From: Amoebophrya sp. A120
Taxonomy: Eukaryota > Sar > Dinophyceae > Syndiniales > Amoebophryaceae
Direction: 5' to 3'
DNA length: 64,000 nt
Assembly: GCA_905178155.1 (NCBI GenBank)
Contig: CAJINV010000005.1
Span: 7,370,989 to 7,434,988, forward strand
In this document: piece by piece, positions 48,700 through 61,128 of the stretch
Numbering within the stretch: position 1 is the stretch's first letter
Layout of the letters: each line of letters opens with the position of its first letter
Notes under the pieces: generated by a model
The model's input: the letters and a program-made list of their open reading frames with translations, nothing else
What the model was told of the DNA's origin: nothing
Databases searched by the model: none
Program-made: the position numbers and the translations under genes

Positions 48700-51600
48700 A
48701 TGCTAGCGAAACTGCAAAAGTCCCTGACCCGCGGGGGGTCCTCACGCTCCACCTCTCCAGCCAATAGTACCAAGTCCCCCAAGCACCACCAGCATGACAG
48801 CTTTAGTAACCAGCCCGACAGCCAGCAAACCACGCGGCCGGGGTATCCTGAGTAAAAACGTCCCCACACCAGAGTTGTCATGCAAATCTGCATGCCAAAA
48901 AAGTTTAAGTTTCTCATGCTGAGCCCCATGAAAGGCATTTTCTAATCGTGTTTTGGGATTTGTGATGCTATAATCAGCATGATATACTAGATCTGTGATG
49001 CTGCTGAACTACCTAAACAGGATTACATTACAAGGACAAACTTGTCATGCGAAACAGCCAAAGCTGGTTGATTTGTCTAGCAGATTTACCATCTTGACTC
49101 TGGTGTGGGGACGTTTTTACTCAGCATACGGGGTCGCCCGGCCTGGATTCGCTCGCGGACTCGGAATATGCATTACAAAAGTATCGTGCGCGTATAAAAA
49201 ATGCATCACAAATTTCCTCAGCATGAGCAATAAAATTTGTAATGCGGATTCAGCTTGTTGAAAACAAGATTTGTATTTTGCATGTTTGCAATTACTACGA
49301 GCACGATAGTACTTTTGCACAGTATACGGAAGTCAATCAGCCCCAGCCGGTTTCGGACATGCCGCCGAAGTACAACAGTAAGAAGCCGGAAACACAGCAG
49401 CAGATTGAAATCGAAAATAGAAAACAGGAATACATCAAGCCGCAGGTTTGTTTCAACTTCTACCACGGATCGGAACCGACGAAAAAGGTATCAAATGCAA
49501 ATGTGTCTGGGTCTGGAAGGTTGTCATGCATCTTCAGGATCACACGAATGCTCTGGAATGCACGAAAGCGCATGACAGATCATGCAAGAACTTCGTAATG
49601 CCTGTTTCGCATGAGAACTTTGCCCTGTTCCTAGAAAGAAGAGAAGGACTTTTGGCGTTCACGCAACACAGACTCCTCTACGATCCAGACTTGGCATGAC
49701 AAGTTCCAGACCCAGACATATTTGCAATGCATAGAAGGTGTTCCACCACATTTTCGACTTGGAGCACGAGATGCTATGAAAGTGCACAACTGCCCTTGCT
49801 CCCCCTCATTTGTATTGCATGAACAGCAACACAAGCGTCAGACAGAATACAGGTTTTGCATGACAAATTTGGACAGGAGTGTAGTTCTATTGGGGCAGCT
49901 GCTGCCAGAACTTGTCATGCATAATAGTGGCAGGAGGCAATGCGTAAACTAGGTATTTTGCATGAGAAATGAGAACGAGGGGGAGTTCTGCACTTTCATA
50001 GATGCTGACCAGAATTCAGAAGCTGACCAAGCCGAAGGAGTTGACGGCCCGGGAACGGCGGAACAACTTGAGGTTCGCAGAATTAACCACGAAAATGCAC
50101 AACCAGCTGGAGACGATCGATAAAAACAAGGAGATGCTGAAGAAGGTGATGACGGAATCCGATGAGGAGCGGATGGCCAAGGAAGACGTGAAATCGAAAG
50201 AGGAACTGGAGATGGAGAAGAGATTACGAAACGCGTCGAAGGACAAGGACGGGCAGATCGTGACGATCGACGAGGTATCCAATGCAAATATGTCTGGGTC
50301 TAGAAGAGTCATGCTGCTTTTGCATGACACAGAAGGTCTGGCGTGGAAGCTCTAGCATCACAGGTTTCGAGAAGCTTCGGCGCTGCCGAATCCGCATGAC
50401 AAAGGCGCTATTTTAGTGACAAAAAGTGAGCAGCTTTTGCTGCCTGTGCATGAGAGATTTTTATGTGTTGTGAAATGCGCATCACAAGTCTGCATTCATC
50501 TTCTACGACCCAGACACTTTTGCATTTGATACGAGGAGGAGGAGCTGGACAACGAGAACGAAGCGAACAACGACGGGAAAGTGTTGCAGAAACACGTCGG
50601 GTATCCACAATAAATTTCCCGTACACGACTTACAATTGCGGTCTCTGCATGACAAAACTTGGCTTCGATCCTAGTTTAGCATGACAAGTTTTTGGTGAAA
50701 TTTGTAATGCAGCTTGTACATTTACGGTAAATTTGTCTTGCATATCGGGTTGACCTACGAAGACGTGAAGTTGGTTCTCGCGCGGCATTTGAAACGACCG
50801 GTAGGTATCCTGAGTAAAAACGTCCCCACACCAGAGACAGAGTCAAGATGGGGATTTTGCAACACAAACCTATAGAGCTTTGGACGTCACGCATGACAAG
50901 TTGTCGCATTCCATAGTGTACTAGTGCAGGTTTTAGCAGGTGCAGCCGCATCACAGATCCATCTGCCTGTCCTGTCCACGGCATCAAAAATTCCAAAACA
51001 CGATTAGAATGCGCATCACAAATGTCCTCGTCAATGCAAACCTGCATGACAAGAACTCTGGGGTGGGGACGTTTTTCCTGAGGATAGTCGGGACGGTGTT
51101 TTTATCCATGATGGAGGCGAAGGATGTGGACAAATTAGTGGAGGTGGAAGATGACAAAATGACGGACCCGAAGGAAAAACAAGCGAAAATTGACGCAGAA
51201 ATCGCAGCGAAGGCGAAAGCAGGGTATAGTAATAGTTCTTGTGATTGATAGTTGTTGATGTTATTTTTTTGATATGCGAAATTATTGGTATGATAGAGAT
51301 AGACGGCGAGGAGCTGCTTCTTTATCTTTCGTTTGATGAGATGCAACAACCGCAAGTTCTTTAAGGAACTGTCGAACATCAAAGTCAAAATCCTAAACTA
51401 TGGCGTTCTCAAATGTTACATTCTCAACTGTTACATGATTTGTCATGCAAAAACACCATCACTCTTAACACGATCAAGCCTTCTCCGCATGACAACTTCT
51501 TGACGCGCTAGATAGCATTACAATCTGTCCCAAACCTGTAATGCAAAAGGCGCAACATTTTCCCTTTCACTTTTGCCATTCTTGCATTACAAACTTCATG

Positions 51601-54600
51601 TAACAGTTGAGAATGTAACGTTTGAGAACGCCATATTAAACCACAGTTCCCCCCTGACCGCCAAAGCCAAGTCCAAGACCGGCGCAGCCAAAGCGGCCTT
51701 CGCCTCCAATATCACAGGAAAAAAGTGTTACAGTTGTTACACACTCGTTGCAATTTCAGCATCACAAAGTTGCTCTGCATAGCAACAAAAACTTGTGATG
51801 CGCAGACTGTAAAGGAAAACACTAAAACGCACCATGAAGTAAGGCTGGAGAGCATTTCCTGCATGACAGAGGTTGTCTGTCTTGCTGGTCTTGCATCAGA
51901 GGGATAGCTGTAACACTTTTTTCCTGCGATATCCAAGCCGAAGATGTCAATGCTGTCCCGGATGCGCACCACGGTCGCGGGGAAGCTGATGGGCCCGGCC
52001 GCGATGAAAGAAAACGACTTAACCTACATATTGTCCTTCCCGATCTCCCGAATAAAATCCGGCGAGAAAAAGCGGTACGCCCCGTTGCACTTCGAGCGGT
52101 GTATGCGGCAGGGGTACGCGATCGACATTCCGAAACTTTCCGCCGAGCGCATCACCCGAGCGGATAACAAGACCATCCTTTCCTTCGGATCCCCACGGGA
52201 GAAATCGAAGCGGGCGAACCGGCTCGAGGGGTTTGAGAAGTACAAAGAGGGAGAATTGTACTTCATCGCGGAGATGGGGGCGAAGTATTACGCGAAACCT
52301 TTGACCAATTTCGAGAAAACGAAGCACTTCTGGAACTTCGACATAATTGCGGAAACGGCGAAAACCAACGTGAAACAGAGGTTTGAACCGGGGGTGATCG
52401 AGGAATTGTCGAAGAAGATGGCGTTGCTTGCGAAGAAGAACAAATCCGTTCCATTGGCGGAAAAAAGGAAACCGAAGACCGGATTGCGCACGATGGATTA
52501 CCAATGTTCCGTGCCGTTAGCGGAGCGAAGAGAATCGGAGTTGACGGAATCGGAATACAGTGAGATATGAATTGCAAAAGTATCCTACTAGTAGTCATTG
52601 CAATACAAATTTCCTCCGCATGATAGCTGGAATCATTTATCATGCTGTTTTACCTTAGGGGCAAGATTTGTCATGCCTAATTGCAATTCGTACGAGTGCG
52701 ATACTTTTGCACAGGATATGAGACCGACTCGGACGATTCCATTTTGTCGCCCGAAGAGATCTATCAAATGCAAAAATGTCTGGGTCTGGAAGATTCTTAC
52801 ATTTGTCATGCATGGCTGACATGACTCGAGACTCTGTGATGCAGGGGCACGAAAAGGCTCGCCTATCTGTCATGTAAAAATGTTGTTTCTCATGCGGAAT
52901 ACGCAACACATAGCAGCTCAAAAAGTTGTCATGCTTGGCTGCGTATTGCAGTCCGGCTATCATCCGCTTTTAGCATTATAAGTTTCCAGACCCAGACTAC
53001 ATTTTTGCATTTGATAAGATCCGGCAAAGGCAGTTGTACAAAGTTCCGAAGAAAAAGAAAGAGGAAGTTGAGGAACCGTTGCGGAAAAAACCGAAAATCC
53101 CGACGTTTTACATCACATTCGGGATTCGGGAGCGGTTCACTCTGGATAAGGAAATCGACGCTTCGAAACGGATATGCAATGCAAAAGTGTAAAGTGCTTG
53201 CTCCTCGTATATTTTTGAATTGCATGCGCGCATGACAAACCCGCTCCTGATGCTGAATCAGCGTGACAAATTCCATCTGTCATGCTGAGCTGATTTGTAA
53301 TGCAGTTACCACTACAACGAGGACCACTAGAAGCACGATAATACTTTTGCACAGCATAGCGCAAACCGGGCGTGAAAGAGATGATGCTGCACTGGCTCGA
53401 AAACCGGTTGGCGAACAAAATCACCGACATCGACGACGAAGCTTCCGGTTACCCCGCATTTGCTATCAAAAGGAAAAATCCCCCCTCCCCATATCGGCAT
53501 GAAGTTTCTGATGCTGGATTTGCGTACACAAATCAGGTCTGTCTTGCTGGAGAGGACTGCAGGCATATGCCAACACTGAGGCGGGTGGTTTTGACGTAGG
53601 CGACTAGCATGTCAAATGTCTATGGTGTAAGCCCGATAGCATCACAAACCGCCTGCATAATGCGGCGGACTCTCTGGCTTTGCCTTCGTGCAAGACAGAG
53701 GGGGTTTGTCGTGGCGACCAATCTGCATCACAAATTTTCGGGCGGATGCGCTTTCAATATGGGGAGGGGGGATTTTTTGTCACAATATTTGCCGGTCCGG
53801 AAGGGTATGCGGAGTGGGAGTTGATGCGGCAGATCCGGAAGAGGTGTAGCGACATGTTATGCATTGCAAAGCAATCGTATTCGTACCACTAGTATAAATT
53901 GCATTACAAATTGACTTAGCCTTAGAAATTGACTTTGTAATCATGCGGATTTGCCTTAAGAGAAAGATTTGTAATGCGGAAACGCCATTGGTACGAGTAC
54001 GATGATTTTACGATGCATACATGTACTTTCACAACAAATCCGACGTGGAATTATTGGAGAAGATCCACAACTCCGCGAAGTCCTTGGAAATCTCCTGGAT
54101 GTTCCTCTGTATGAGGGAGTACGAGACCCGGGTGTTTGGCTTCCGCACCCCGCGGTTTGAAATCGAAAGACGAATCGCCAAAGCGAAGATGGAAGAGGAG
54201 GAACGAGAACGGAAGAAAGCAGAAGCGGCGAAGAAAGCGGAAGAAGAGCGGAAAATGGCGATCATCCGGGGGGACATTCCGCCAACACCAGTGGCTGTTT
54301 CCAAAACAAAATCATCTTCCGCTGCGGTAGTGCCAATTACCGGAGTTTCGACCGATTCGCTAGGAGTTGGTGCTGTTTCTGCAGCAGTTGCAATCGCGTT
54401 CGGGACACCAGCAGCTTCATCGAGGCAAAATTCGTCGCGTGCGAGCTCCCGGAGGTACACGAGCACGGTGGGTGTGCAGGACATCTTAGGAGATGGCGGC
54501 ACAGAATCTTCGTCCGTAGCCAGCTCCCGGGGGGACAACAGGATCGAGCTTAAAAAACTGGCAGAAGTTGATGGCTTGATTCAAACCTTGACCCAGAAGC

Positions 54601-57600
54601 TCTGCTACGACACAGCGAATGGGGATGTGCCCGGGGAAGAAAAACTGGACGAAGCAACGGCGCGGCTAGGAGGGGGAATAGATAACGCAAAAAACAAAAC
54701 TTCTGAAGACGGTAAGGAACAGCAACAAACCACCAACGAGCTGCAGTTTTCTAACCTTTTGGAAGAAAACTTGATTAAGTTAGACATACAAAACGAACAT
54801 AATAGTGGAGAACGACTACCAAAAGAGGAAACAAAAACGGGTCCGCCACCACCGGTACCAGCAGCAGCACCGGGTGACGTTGTACTTGTAGCAGAGAAGA
54901 ATAAAGACACGACCACCTCTACCCCAGCCGTTGTTCCAGAAGTCCCTACCCTCAACATTCCGGACCCAAATACGCCAGCACCAGCAACCCAACAGCAACC
55001 ACAACCTGGCGCACCAGCAACCACACTCACCGTATTTGCAACCGCTCCCGTCCCCAAGCCCAAGCCTCCCTCCCTCGGCACGGGGTTTGGGAACTTCGCG
55101 GGTAATCTTCTCGCCGGGGCGAAACAGCAAACTTTAGGAGAAATTGTCGTGCAGGATGAGCAGATGGACCATAAATTGTGCAATTTAGAGTTTCGCGAAT
55201 ACCCGGACAAGTACACGTTTTTTACGACCCACTACATCTCCTTGACTTTCCAAAACGAGCCGATGTTTCCGCAAATGTTCCTCGCGTTTTTCTTGCACGA
55301 ATACGGAAATTTGAAAATCGAGATTGAGAAGAACTGGCTCCCCAACTTTCGCGTGATGCCGGACGCAAAGAAGTATTTGGAGAAGCTCGAGGAAGAGAAA
55401 ATCCAGTTGGAATTGAAAAAATCCGAGCACAGCCGGGATTTTCACGCACTCAGTACTGAGGAGCTGTTGAAGATGAAAAAAGAAGGGCTGGGAATCGCGG
55501 AAATGCGGCAAAAACGGGTGGTGGAGGTGGATTTCATGCGGAAGCAAAAGTTGGACAAGATGGCGAAGCAGTTTGTCGCGGTCGAAAAGCGGAGGGAGCT
55601 ACAACAGCAGAGAAGCCGATCTACCTCGAAGGACCGAGATTCCTCGATCGGCGCAAGCAGTCTGGCGTCGCCCAAAGCCGGGAGTAAACAACCGCCCGGG
55701 GTGCACTTCCAAGACCAGAAGGGGAGACAGGGTGGTGCTGCTTCACCGAAGGTTTTATCCCGACCGGGCTCTGCGAGCAGTGTTTCAAGACCGGGATCGG
55801 CGGCTTCAGACGCTGGGGTCGGAAAGAGCTCCAGGGGCAGTCTTGGAGGTGCGGGAAATCAACAAGTGAAGCACGCGGCGACGATGCCTGCGTCGCTAGG
55901 CGGAGCAGGCACAACTTCTAAATCCGCAGGCATAAGCGGAAAGGCAGCGCAGATTGGCGGTACGCCGATCGGGTTGCAAGAGAAGCCGAAAGAGGAATCC
56001 GGTTCGGGAAGCGCAGCTTCTTCCGCTGCGGATGATGAGGAAAATGAATTGGGGAAAATCGAAGAAGAAAACGGGACTGCTGGGGATGCGGAAAAGGAAG
56101 GAGAAGCCGCAGGAGGTCCATCTGGAATAAAAGCCGCTGCTGGGACTTCTCCTGGCAAAGCTGGGACAAAGGCTGCTGCGAAGGCAAAGGGAAAGGCGAA
56201 AGCCGGACCTGCTGCTGGACCAAGTGCGAAAGCAACTGCAGCAACCGGTGCAGCTAGTCCTGCGAAAGCCGCGGCCACAAGTAGCGGAAAAGCCAGCGCT
56301 GGCGCCCCGAAGCAGAAGGCCAAGGCGAAACAGCAGGCGGCAGAAAGCAAATCTGGTCCTGCGAACAAACAGGCGGCTGCACTGGAAAAAGAGGAAGGAG
56401 GTGCAGCTGCTGCACCGGGCAGCGGCTCCCCGGCAGGCTCACGGAAATCCACCCCCAACAAGTCAGGCTCTGCTGCCAGTTCAAAATCCCAATCCAGGTC
56501 TGGGTCGGCCACCAGTCAGACTGGTAATATTGGCGGTTTGGACACGAAACCGAGTGGAGAACAGGATGACAGACTTGCGATGGAGATTTCCGGGCAATTT
56601 GGGTCTGTCGAGGAAGTTTCAATCAAACTCGACGAATTGAAAGACAAATCGTTAGACGATGACGGAAATGCAGATAAATCCTCCAACGCATCTAACCTCT
56701 CCGGCCTTTCTTCCGGTTCGTCTGCGAAAGCGAAGCCAAAAATTGCACCGAGGCGAACCGCGACGCGCGTCCAGCGTGGCGGCACAACGGTGTTTATCCC
56801 GAGTTCAAGCTCTGAGTCGTCCTCCGGCTCGGATTCTGATTCCGATAGCGACAAGAGTAGCAAATCGAGCAAGGGGTTTGTGCGTTCCTCGGATAGCGAC
56901 CAGAGTGAGGACGATAGTAAGAACGCGAAAAAGGATAAGAAGAAAAAGGACAAAGAAGGGACTTCATCTTCCGCGGAGGAAAATAAACCAGCACCAGAGG
57001 AGCTCGAATACAGTGATACTGACGGAGAAACCGACCTGTACGCGACCACCAGCTTCCGACAGAAGAAGATCATTCGAAGGAGATTGCTCTACATGTGCAA
57101 GTTAAAGCACCGCGAGTTTTTCGAGAAATTGGCGATTATGCTGAACTTTTCCAGCACGAAATGGTGCTTGCGGGAGTTGTATGCATTGCAAAAACATCGT
57201 ACTAGTAGTACTCGCATCACAGATTTGCTCGGCATGACAAATGGAATTTCTCATGCTGATTTACCTTGAAAAAGAGATTTGTCATGCATAGATGCGATTA
57301 TTACGAGTGCGATACTTTTGCAATGCATAAGTTGTTCAAGATCTACTGCGGGGTGTCCATTCTGGTCCGGAACCGCGGGCGGGACAACGTGATCCAGGAC
57401 AGTTTTCTCGACGAGCGGACCAGCTGGTGGAAGCTTCTGTTGAGGGAAATCATCGAAGTCCTCTGGTACAGCTTGCCCCCGCAGGACGCGGCAGATTTCG
57501 TCGACAACGAAAATTACCTCCTGTGCTCCCCCTTCTTCACGATTAAGCTAGCGAAGAAGTGCTTCGAACTAATTCCGACCTTTACCTGGGCCGACAACGA

Positions 57601-59901
57601 GTGGAAGGGCAAGATCATGCAGAAAATCATCCTGCGGGTGGCGATATGCATTGCAAAAGTTTCGTACTCGTATTAGTAATCGCAGTCATGCATTACAAAT
57701 CTTTCTATCAAGGTAAAACCGCATTACAAATTCCATTTCTAATGCTGAGCAAGTTTGTAATGTGATTTCCACTTCTAGTACGTTGCTTTTGCATTTCATA
57801 AGCGAAGTCGAGCACGAGGTCGATCACCGGAAATGTTCCGCAAGTCGTTTCCGCCGGCACGGGGAACAAAGGAGCGAAGACTATGAACTGCAAAAGTATC
57901 GCACTCGTACGAATTGCATTTATGCATTGCAAATTTCTTTTTCAAGCTAAATCAGCATGACAAATTTCATTTGCCATGCTGAGCTAATTTGTATTGCATG
58001 CAATACTACGAAAAATACCACGGTTGCTTTTGAAGTGCATAAAGACTTCTGCGCAGCAAGTTAGGGCGAAACAGGCGGAACAGAGACTGAAGCTGAACAA
58101 GCAAAACCTCGTATCCTGAGTAAAAACGTCCGCACCCCAAAGCTGTCGTGCAAATGTGCAACGACAGGAACATTTGTAATGCGCAGCTACATGAGAGGCA
58201 TATCCATTCGTGTATTGGGATTTGTAATGCGGTAAACAGGATGAGAAAATGGCTTTGTCATGCAGCTTCCCTTGACAACCACAGCTACACTGCAGAGGGA
58301 AACTTGTCATGCGCAACTCCCAAAACTTGGAGATTTGTGTTGCTACATTCCCAACTTGACTATGGGGTGGGGACGTTTTTGCTTAGGATACTTCAGGCAC
58401 AGCGAACAGACCCCGATCATGAAAACGCTCGTCGACTCGCCGACCGGGTGGCTGTTTTACTCCATGTGGGCGAAGTTACCCGATGAGGAGCCGTTTACGG
58501 TAGACTGGAAAATAGAAACCGAGGAACTCGCGATGCGCATCATTCAACCGCAGAGCCAGCACTGGAAACTGAACGAGATGTATCAGAGCGGCAAGATACA
58601 AGTCCCCGATCACAAAGACCCGGAGAAGAGAGCAGCTTCAGGTCATTCTCTGGACAGTACCGGAAGCTTTGGCGCGGGGTTTCTGCAGCAATTGGAGCAG
58701 ATCGCGGAAGAGCAGAAGCCGAAAGCCGTGGCAGCGGGGGAAGAACAAACCCCAGTTGCAAAGGCAGCTGGTGCGGCGCCACCTACCGGCGAAAAAGGAG
58801 ATCAGGAACAATCTCCAGCGCCTCCGACCACGCTCACTTCCCCGGGCGGGATGCACGATAACGTGAAGATCTACTACATTCCACCAGGCCGGGAATTCGA
58901 CGACGTGCCGTGGTATCTCGAAGGGCAGGTGGAGAAGAAGAAAAAGGCCGCGTCCAAAGACGACGTGCAGAAGGAACTCGCGCGGGCGAATATCATTTGT
59001 AAAAACGTCCCCACCCCAGAGTTGTAATGCAAATCTGCATGCTGAAAATATTTCTTATGCGGAGACCCATGAGAAGCAGTTTCTGTTTCCAGTCGTGGTT
59101 TGGAACAGTCATGCTCAAAGCAGCATGATGTGCTAGATCTGTGATGCTGCAGCTTAACTAGCAGCTAAACAGGACTACACTACGGGGCAAAACTTGTCAT
59201 GCGCAGCAGCCAAAGCTTGTCGATTTGTCTTGCAGATTTCCCAACTTGACTATGGAGTGGAGATGTTTTTACAAATGATAGCGAAGCAGAAGGAGGAAAA
59301 CCGGCTGGCGCGGATCAAGTACTGGGAGGATAAAAAGCAGGCGGAGGAGGAGCAGAAGCGGCTGTACCGGGAAAAGATGAAGAAGGTGCAGGAACTGCAG
59401 TTATGGATTGCAAAAGTGTCTGGGTCTGGAAGGTTGGAACTTGTGATGCTGCATTTGGATTCCAAAAAAGCTTGTATTGCATGAGCAGCAAAGAGAATGC
59501 AATTTTTGCAACGCAGAGAGGACATTTGTCATGCGGACTAGGCATCAAGATGCCCTCAAAAAATCTGTGATGCTAGGGCATGCATCACAGACATCATGGG
59601 TCATGGAAAACCTGCATGACAAGTCTCAGAATCTTCCAGACCCAGACATTTTTACAATCCATAGCAGTACATCGCGTACAAGTGGCACGAGATGGGGAAA
59701 ACGCAGCCGAAGAGCAACCCGTACGACACAAGTTTGAAAAAGTACGAGCAGGAGCTGCCACTGCAACTGGAGCTGAAGGAGTTGAAGGAGCGCACCATTC
59801 GAAACGACAAGGGGCTGTTGCGGGAAAGCGGGGATTTGAGCCCGATGCGGCGAAAAATCCTCGAAGACGCCCTGGCCGGGGATCGGGTGAAGAAGCAATA
59901 G
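48700..59901 (+). CDS. Large unknown protein with coiled-coil and Ala/Lys/Ser-rich regions
   Basis: Exons: 48700-48843, 49134-49166, 49332-49488, 49739-49774, 50006-50275, 50537-50601, 50750-50805, 51092-51223, 51341-51398, 51642-51709, 51937-52565, 52724-52761, 53022-53172, 53364-53463, 53793-53857, 54025-57179, 57335-57644, 57806-57881, 58047-58111, 58396-58990, 59286-59401, 59669-59901; 2183 aa. Charged coiled-coil stretches (KKVMTESDEERMAKEDVKSK; AKMEEEERERKKAEAAKK) alternate with folded-looking parts (YILSFPISRIKSGEKKRYAP; GAKYYAKPLTNFEKTKHFWN; EYPDKYTFFTTHYISLTF; SWWKLLLREIIEVLWYSLPP). The middle of the 3.2-kb exon encodes long Ala/Gly/Lys/Ser low complexity and an acidic Ser run. The end is a charged helix finishing in DRVKKQ. 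No signal peptide or membrane helix. I do not recognise a family. Start: first ATG of the open frame. Confidence 0.68.
48844..49133 (+). mobile_element. Family C introner
   Basis: TSD cgggg, perfect. In-frame (TTRPG to SPGLDSLAD). Confidence 0.92.
49167..49331 (+). mobile_element. Family B introner
   Basis: TSD cggaa, perfect. Only 33 nt of exon separate it from the preceding C element. Confidence 0.92.
49489..49738 (+). mobile_element. Family A introner
   Basis: TSD aaagg/gaagg. In-frame (PTKK to VFHHIFD). Confidence 0.88.
49775..50005 (+). mobile_element. Family F introner
   Basis: TSD gatgc, perfect. Interior very similar to 45869-46103. Confidence 0.92.
50276..50536 (+). mobile_element. 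Family A introner, inverted subfamily copy
   Basis: TSD cgagg, perfect. Same orientation as 32151-32407 and opposite to 29202-29460. Confidence 0.9.
50602..50749 (+). mobile_element. Introner, single-copy family I
   Basis: TSD tcggg, perfect. Weak TIRs: TATCCACAATAAATTTCCCG at the left, TATGCAAGACAAATTTACCG on the reverse strand at the right. 148 bp; in-frame (KHVG to LTYEDVKLV). Confidence 0.8.
50806..51091 (+). mobile_element. Family C introner
   Basis: TSD gtagg/gtcgg. In-frame (KRPVG to TVFLSMMEA). Confidence 0.9.
51224..51340 (+). other. GT-AG intron, 117 bp
   Basis: GTATAG...GATGAG. Joins AKAKAG to CNNRKFFKEL in frame. The acceptor was chosen by frame, so it is moderately certain. 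Confidence 0.65.
51399..51641 (+). mobile_element. Family E introner
   Basis: Flanks ctaaac/ttaaac. In-frame (VKILN to HSSPLTAK). Confidence 0.9.
51710..51936 (+). mobile_element. Family H introner
   Basis: TSD tccaa, perfect. Best-preserved H copy (AGGAAAAAAGTGTTAC; GTAACACTTTTTTCCTGCGA). Confidence 0.92.
52566..52723 (+). mobile_element. Family B introner
   Basis: TSD tgaga, perfect. In-frame (SEYSE to TDSDDSIL). Confidence 0.92.
52762..53021 (+). mobile_element. Family A introner
   Basis: TSD agatc, perfect. In-frame (LSPEEI to RQRQLYK); the flanking exon is 38 nt. Confidence 0.92.
53173..53363 (+). mobile_element. Family B introner, divergent
   Basis: TSD acgga/gcgca. Arms changed and the interior longer than typical B. 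In-frame (DASKR to KPGVKEMM). Confidence 0.8.
53464..53792 (+). mobile_element. Family G introner
   Basis: TSD tttgc, perfect. Close relative of 40542-40867. Confidence 0.92.
53858..54024 (+). mobile_element. Family B introner
   Basis: TSD catgt, perfect. In-frame (RCSDM to YFHNKSD). Confidence 0.9.
57180..57334 (+). mobile_element. Family B introner
   Basis: TSD agttg, perfect. In-frame (WCLREL to FKIYCGVS). Confidence 0.92.
57645..57805 (+). mobile_element. Family B introner
   Basis: TSD ggcga/agcga. In-frame (IILRVA to KSSTRSI). Confidence 0.88.
57882..58046 (+). mobile_element. Family B introner, right arm decayed
   Basis: TSD aagac, perfect. The right arm is changed (AAAATACCACGGTTGCTTTT). 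In-frame (NKGAKT to SAQQVRAK). Confidence 0.87.
58112..58395 (+). mobile_element. Family C introner
   Basis: TSD cctcg/cttca. The frame (NKQNL to GHSEQTPIM) supports the site. Confidence 0.85.
58991..59285 (+). mobile_element. Family C introner
   Basis: TSD gcgaa, perfect. The left end reads TATCATTTGTAAAAACGTCC. In-frame (LARA to KQKEENRLA). Confidence 0.92.
59402..59668 (+). mobile_element. Family A introner
   Basis: TSD gcagt, perfect. In-frame (VQELQ to YIAYKWHE). Interior similar to 31843-32108. Confidence 0.92.
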
Positions 59902-61128
59902 GTGGTGGAATTTGTTTTATACTTATTTCATGGTGGTCCTCGTTGTCTAGCATGTTGCGCATGAGAAGAAACTCTACAACTGCAAGGTGGAGCTGCTGCA
60001 GCTGCCGCGTCCTAATGTGGTAGTCGTGGTGAAAATTACGTATAACACGAACTGTTATTTTTGTACGATGTAAGTTTCTACTTTTCTTGTGGTACGAAAA
60101 TGATCTTCCTGTGCTACAATGTACAACAACTCGGAGAAGTTTAAGTTTGTGGAGCCGTAATTGCAAAGAACACAATAAATCCGAAACTCGTATAAACTAC
60201 TGCTTTTGTCTCGCTCTCGTCCTTTTCGGGGCAGCACGTAGAATTCAAAACAAAACTATGACTTTGACGCACGGAAAATGAACTCCGCTTGCTACTTGTA
60301 TGATTCTTGTTTCGCTCTGTGACATCGACGACGCTCTAGTGTGTGTGTAAGAATTGTGGACATTATTGTACCATGGTCATCCTCATCTGTTCTTGTTGTC
60401 ATCCTCATCTCGTCTTGGGTGGATGTGGCACAGCAGAAAGATTGCCCGTCCAACCGATCGTGGTCCTGTACGCGCAATTTTGTCAACACAGTGCGCTTCA
60501 TTGTTCAAAGTAGGAGCAGAAAGACGAGCACGCGCTCTCTTTCTCTCCGCGCCACGAATTGCTCGCCCAAGCTGAGGGCGCCGGTCGGTAGTTCTTCGTG
60601 TAGGAGAAGTCACTAGCTCATTGCTTTAATCTATTAAAAACACGACAGGCGGGTTACAGCGCATAATTCTGAACTTGATTCAGCTCAGAGAAGTTGGCGG
60701 GCTTTCTCCCTAGGCTGCTAATTTTGCAGCAGCACGAGTGATGTTCTCTTTTCTGTATGGCAGACGTAATATTTGTATTTCATCGTCAGCAACCTCCACC
60801 TCATCCGCTACTTGTAGACGTGGAAAAAAATTCCACCTCGCTTGAATAGTACGACCTCCCCCCCGAGCGCATGAGTATTACCATTAAGTTGTGCAGATGA
60901 AGTACTTTAGTTCTTTCCTCGAGTGATTGCAAAGTGTGACCACCTCCATCTGATTTGCACGACCCCTATTTCGCCTGTCCTTCATCAAGTAGAGTACAAA
61001 CAGAACAGTTTATGTTGCTCCGCTAGTCCTCGTACATCACGTAAGAAGTAGAAGTTAGTATGTAGAACCAACTTCTCTATCAAGCAAATACAAATCACCG
61101 ACATCTATCTTTTGAAGAAAATCAAACC
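59902..61128. other. Intergenic, no gene seen
   Basis: About 1.2 kb with no TIR element and no supported ORF. Confidence 0.5.

Noticed and set aside
54029-57073. Minus-strand ORFs of 100-217 aa opposite the 3.2-kb exon
   Set aside because: Antisense shadows of Ala/Gly/Ser low complexity; the + strand frame runs the full exon and continues through flanking exons.
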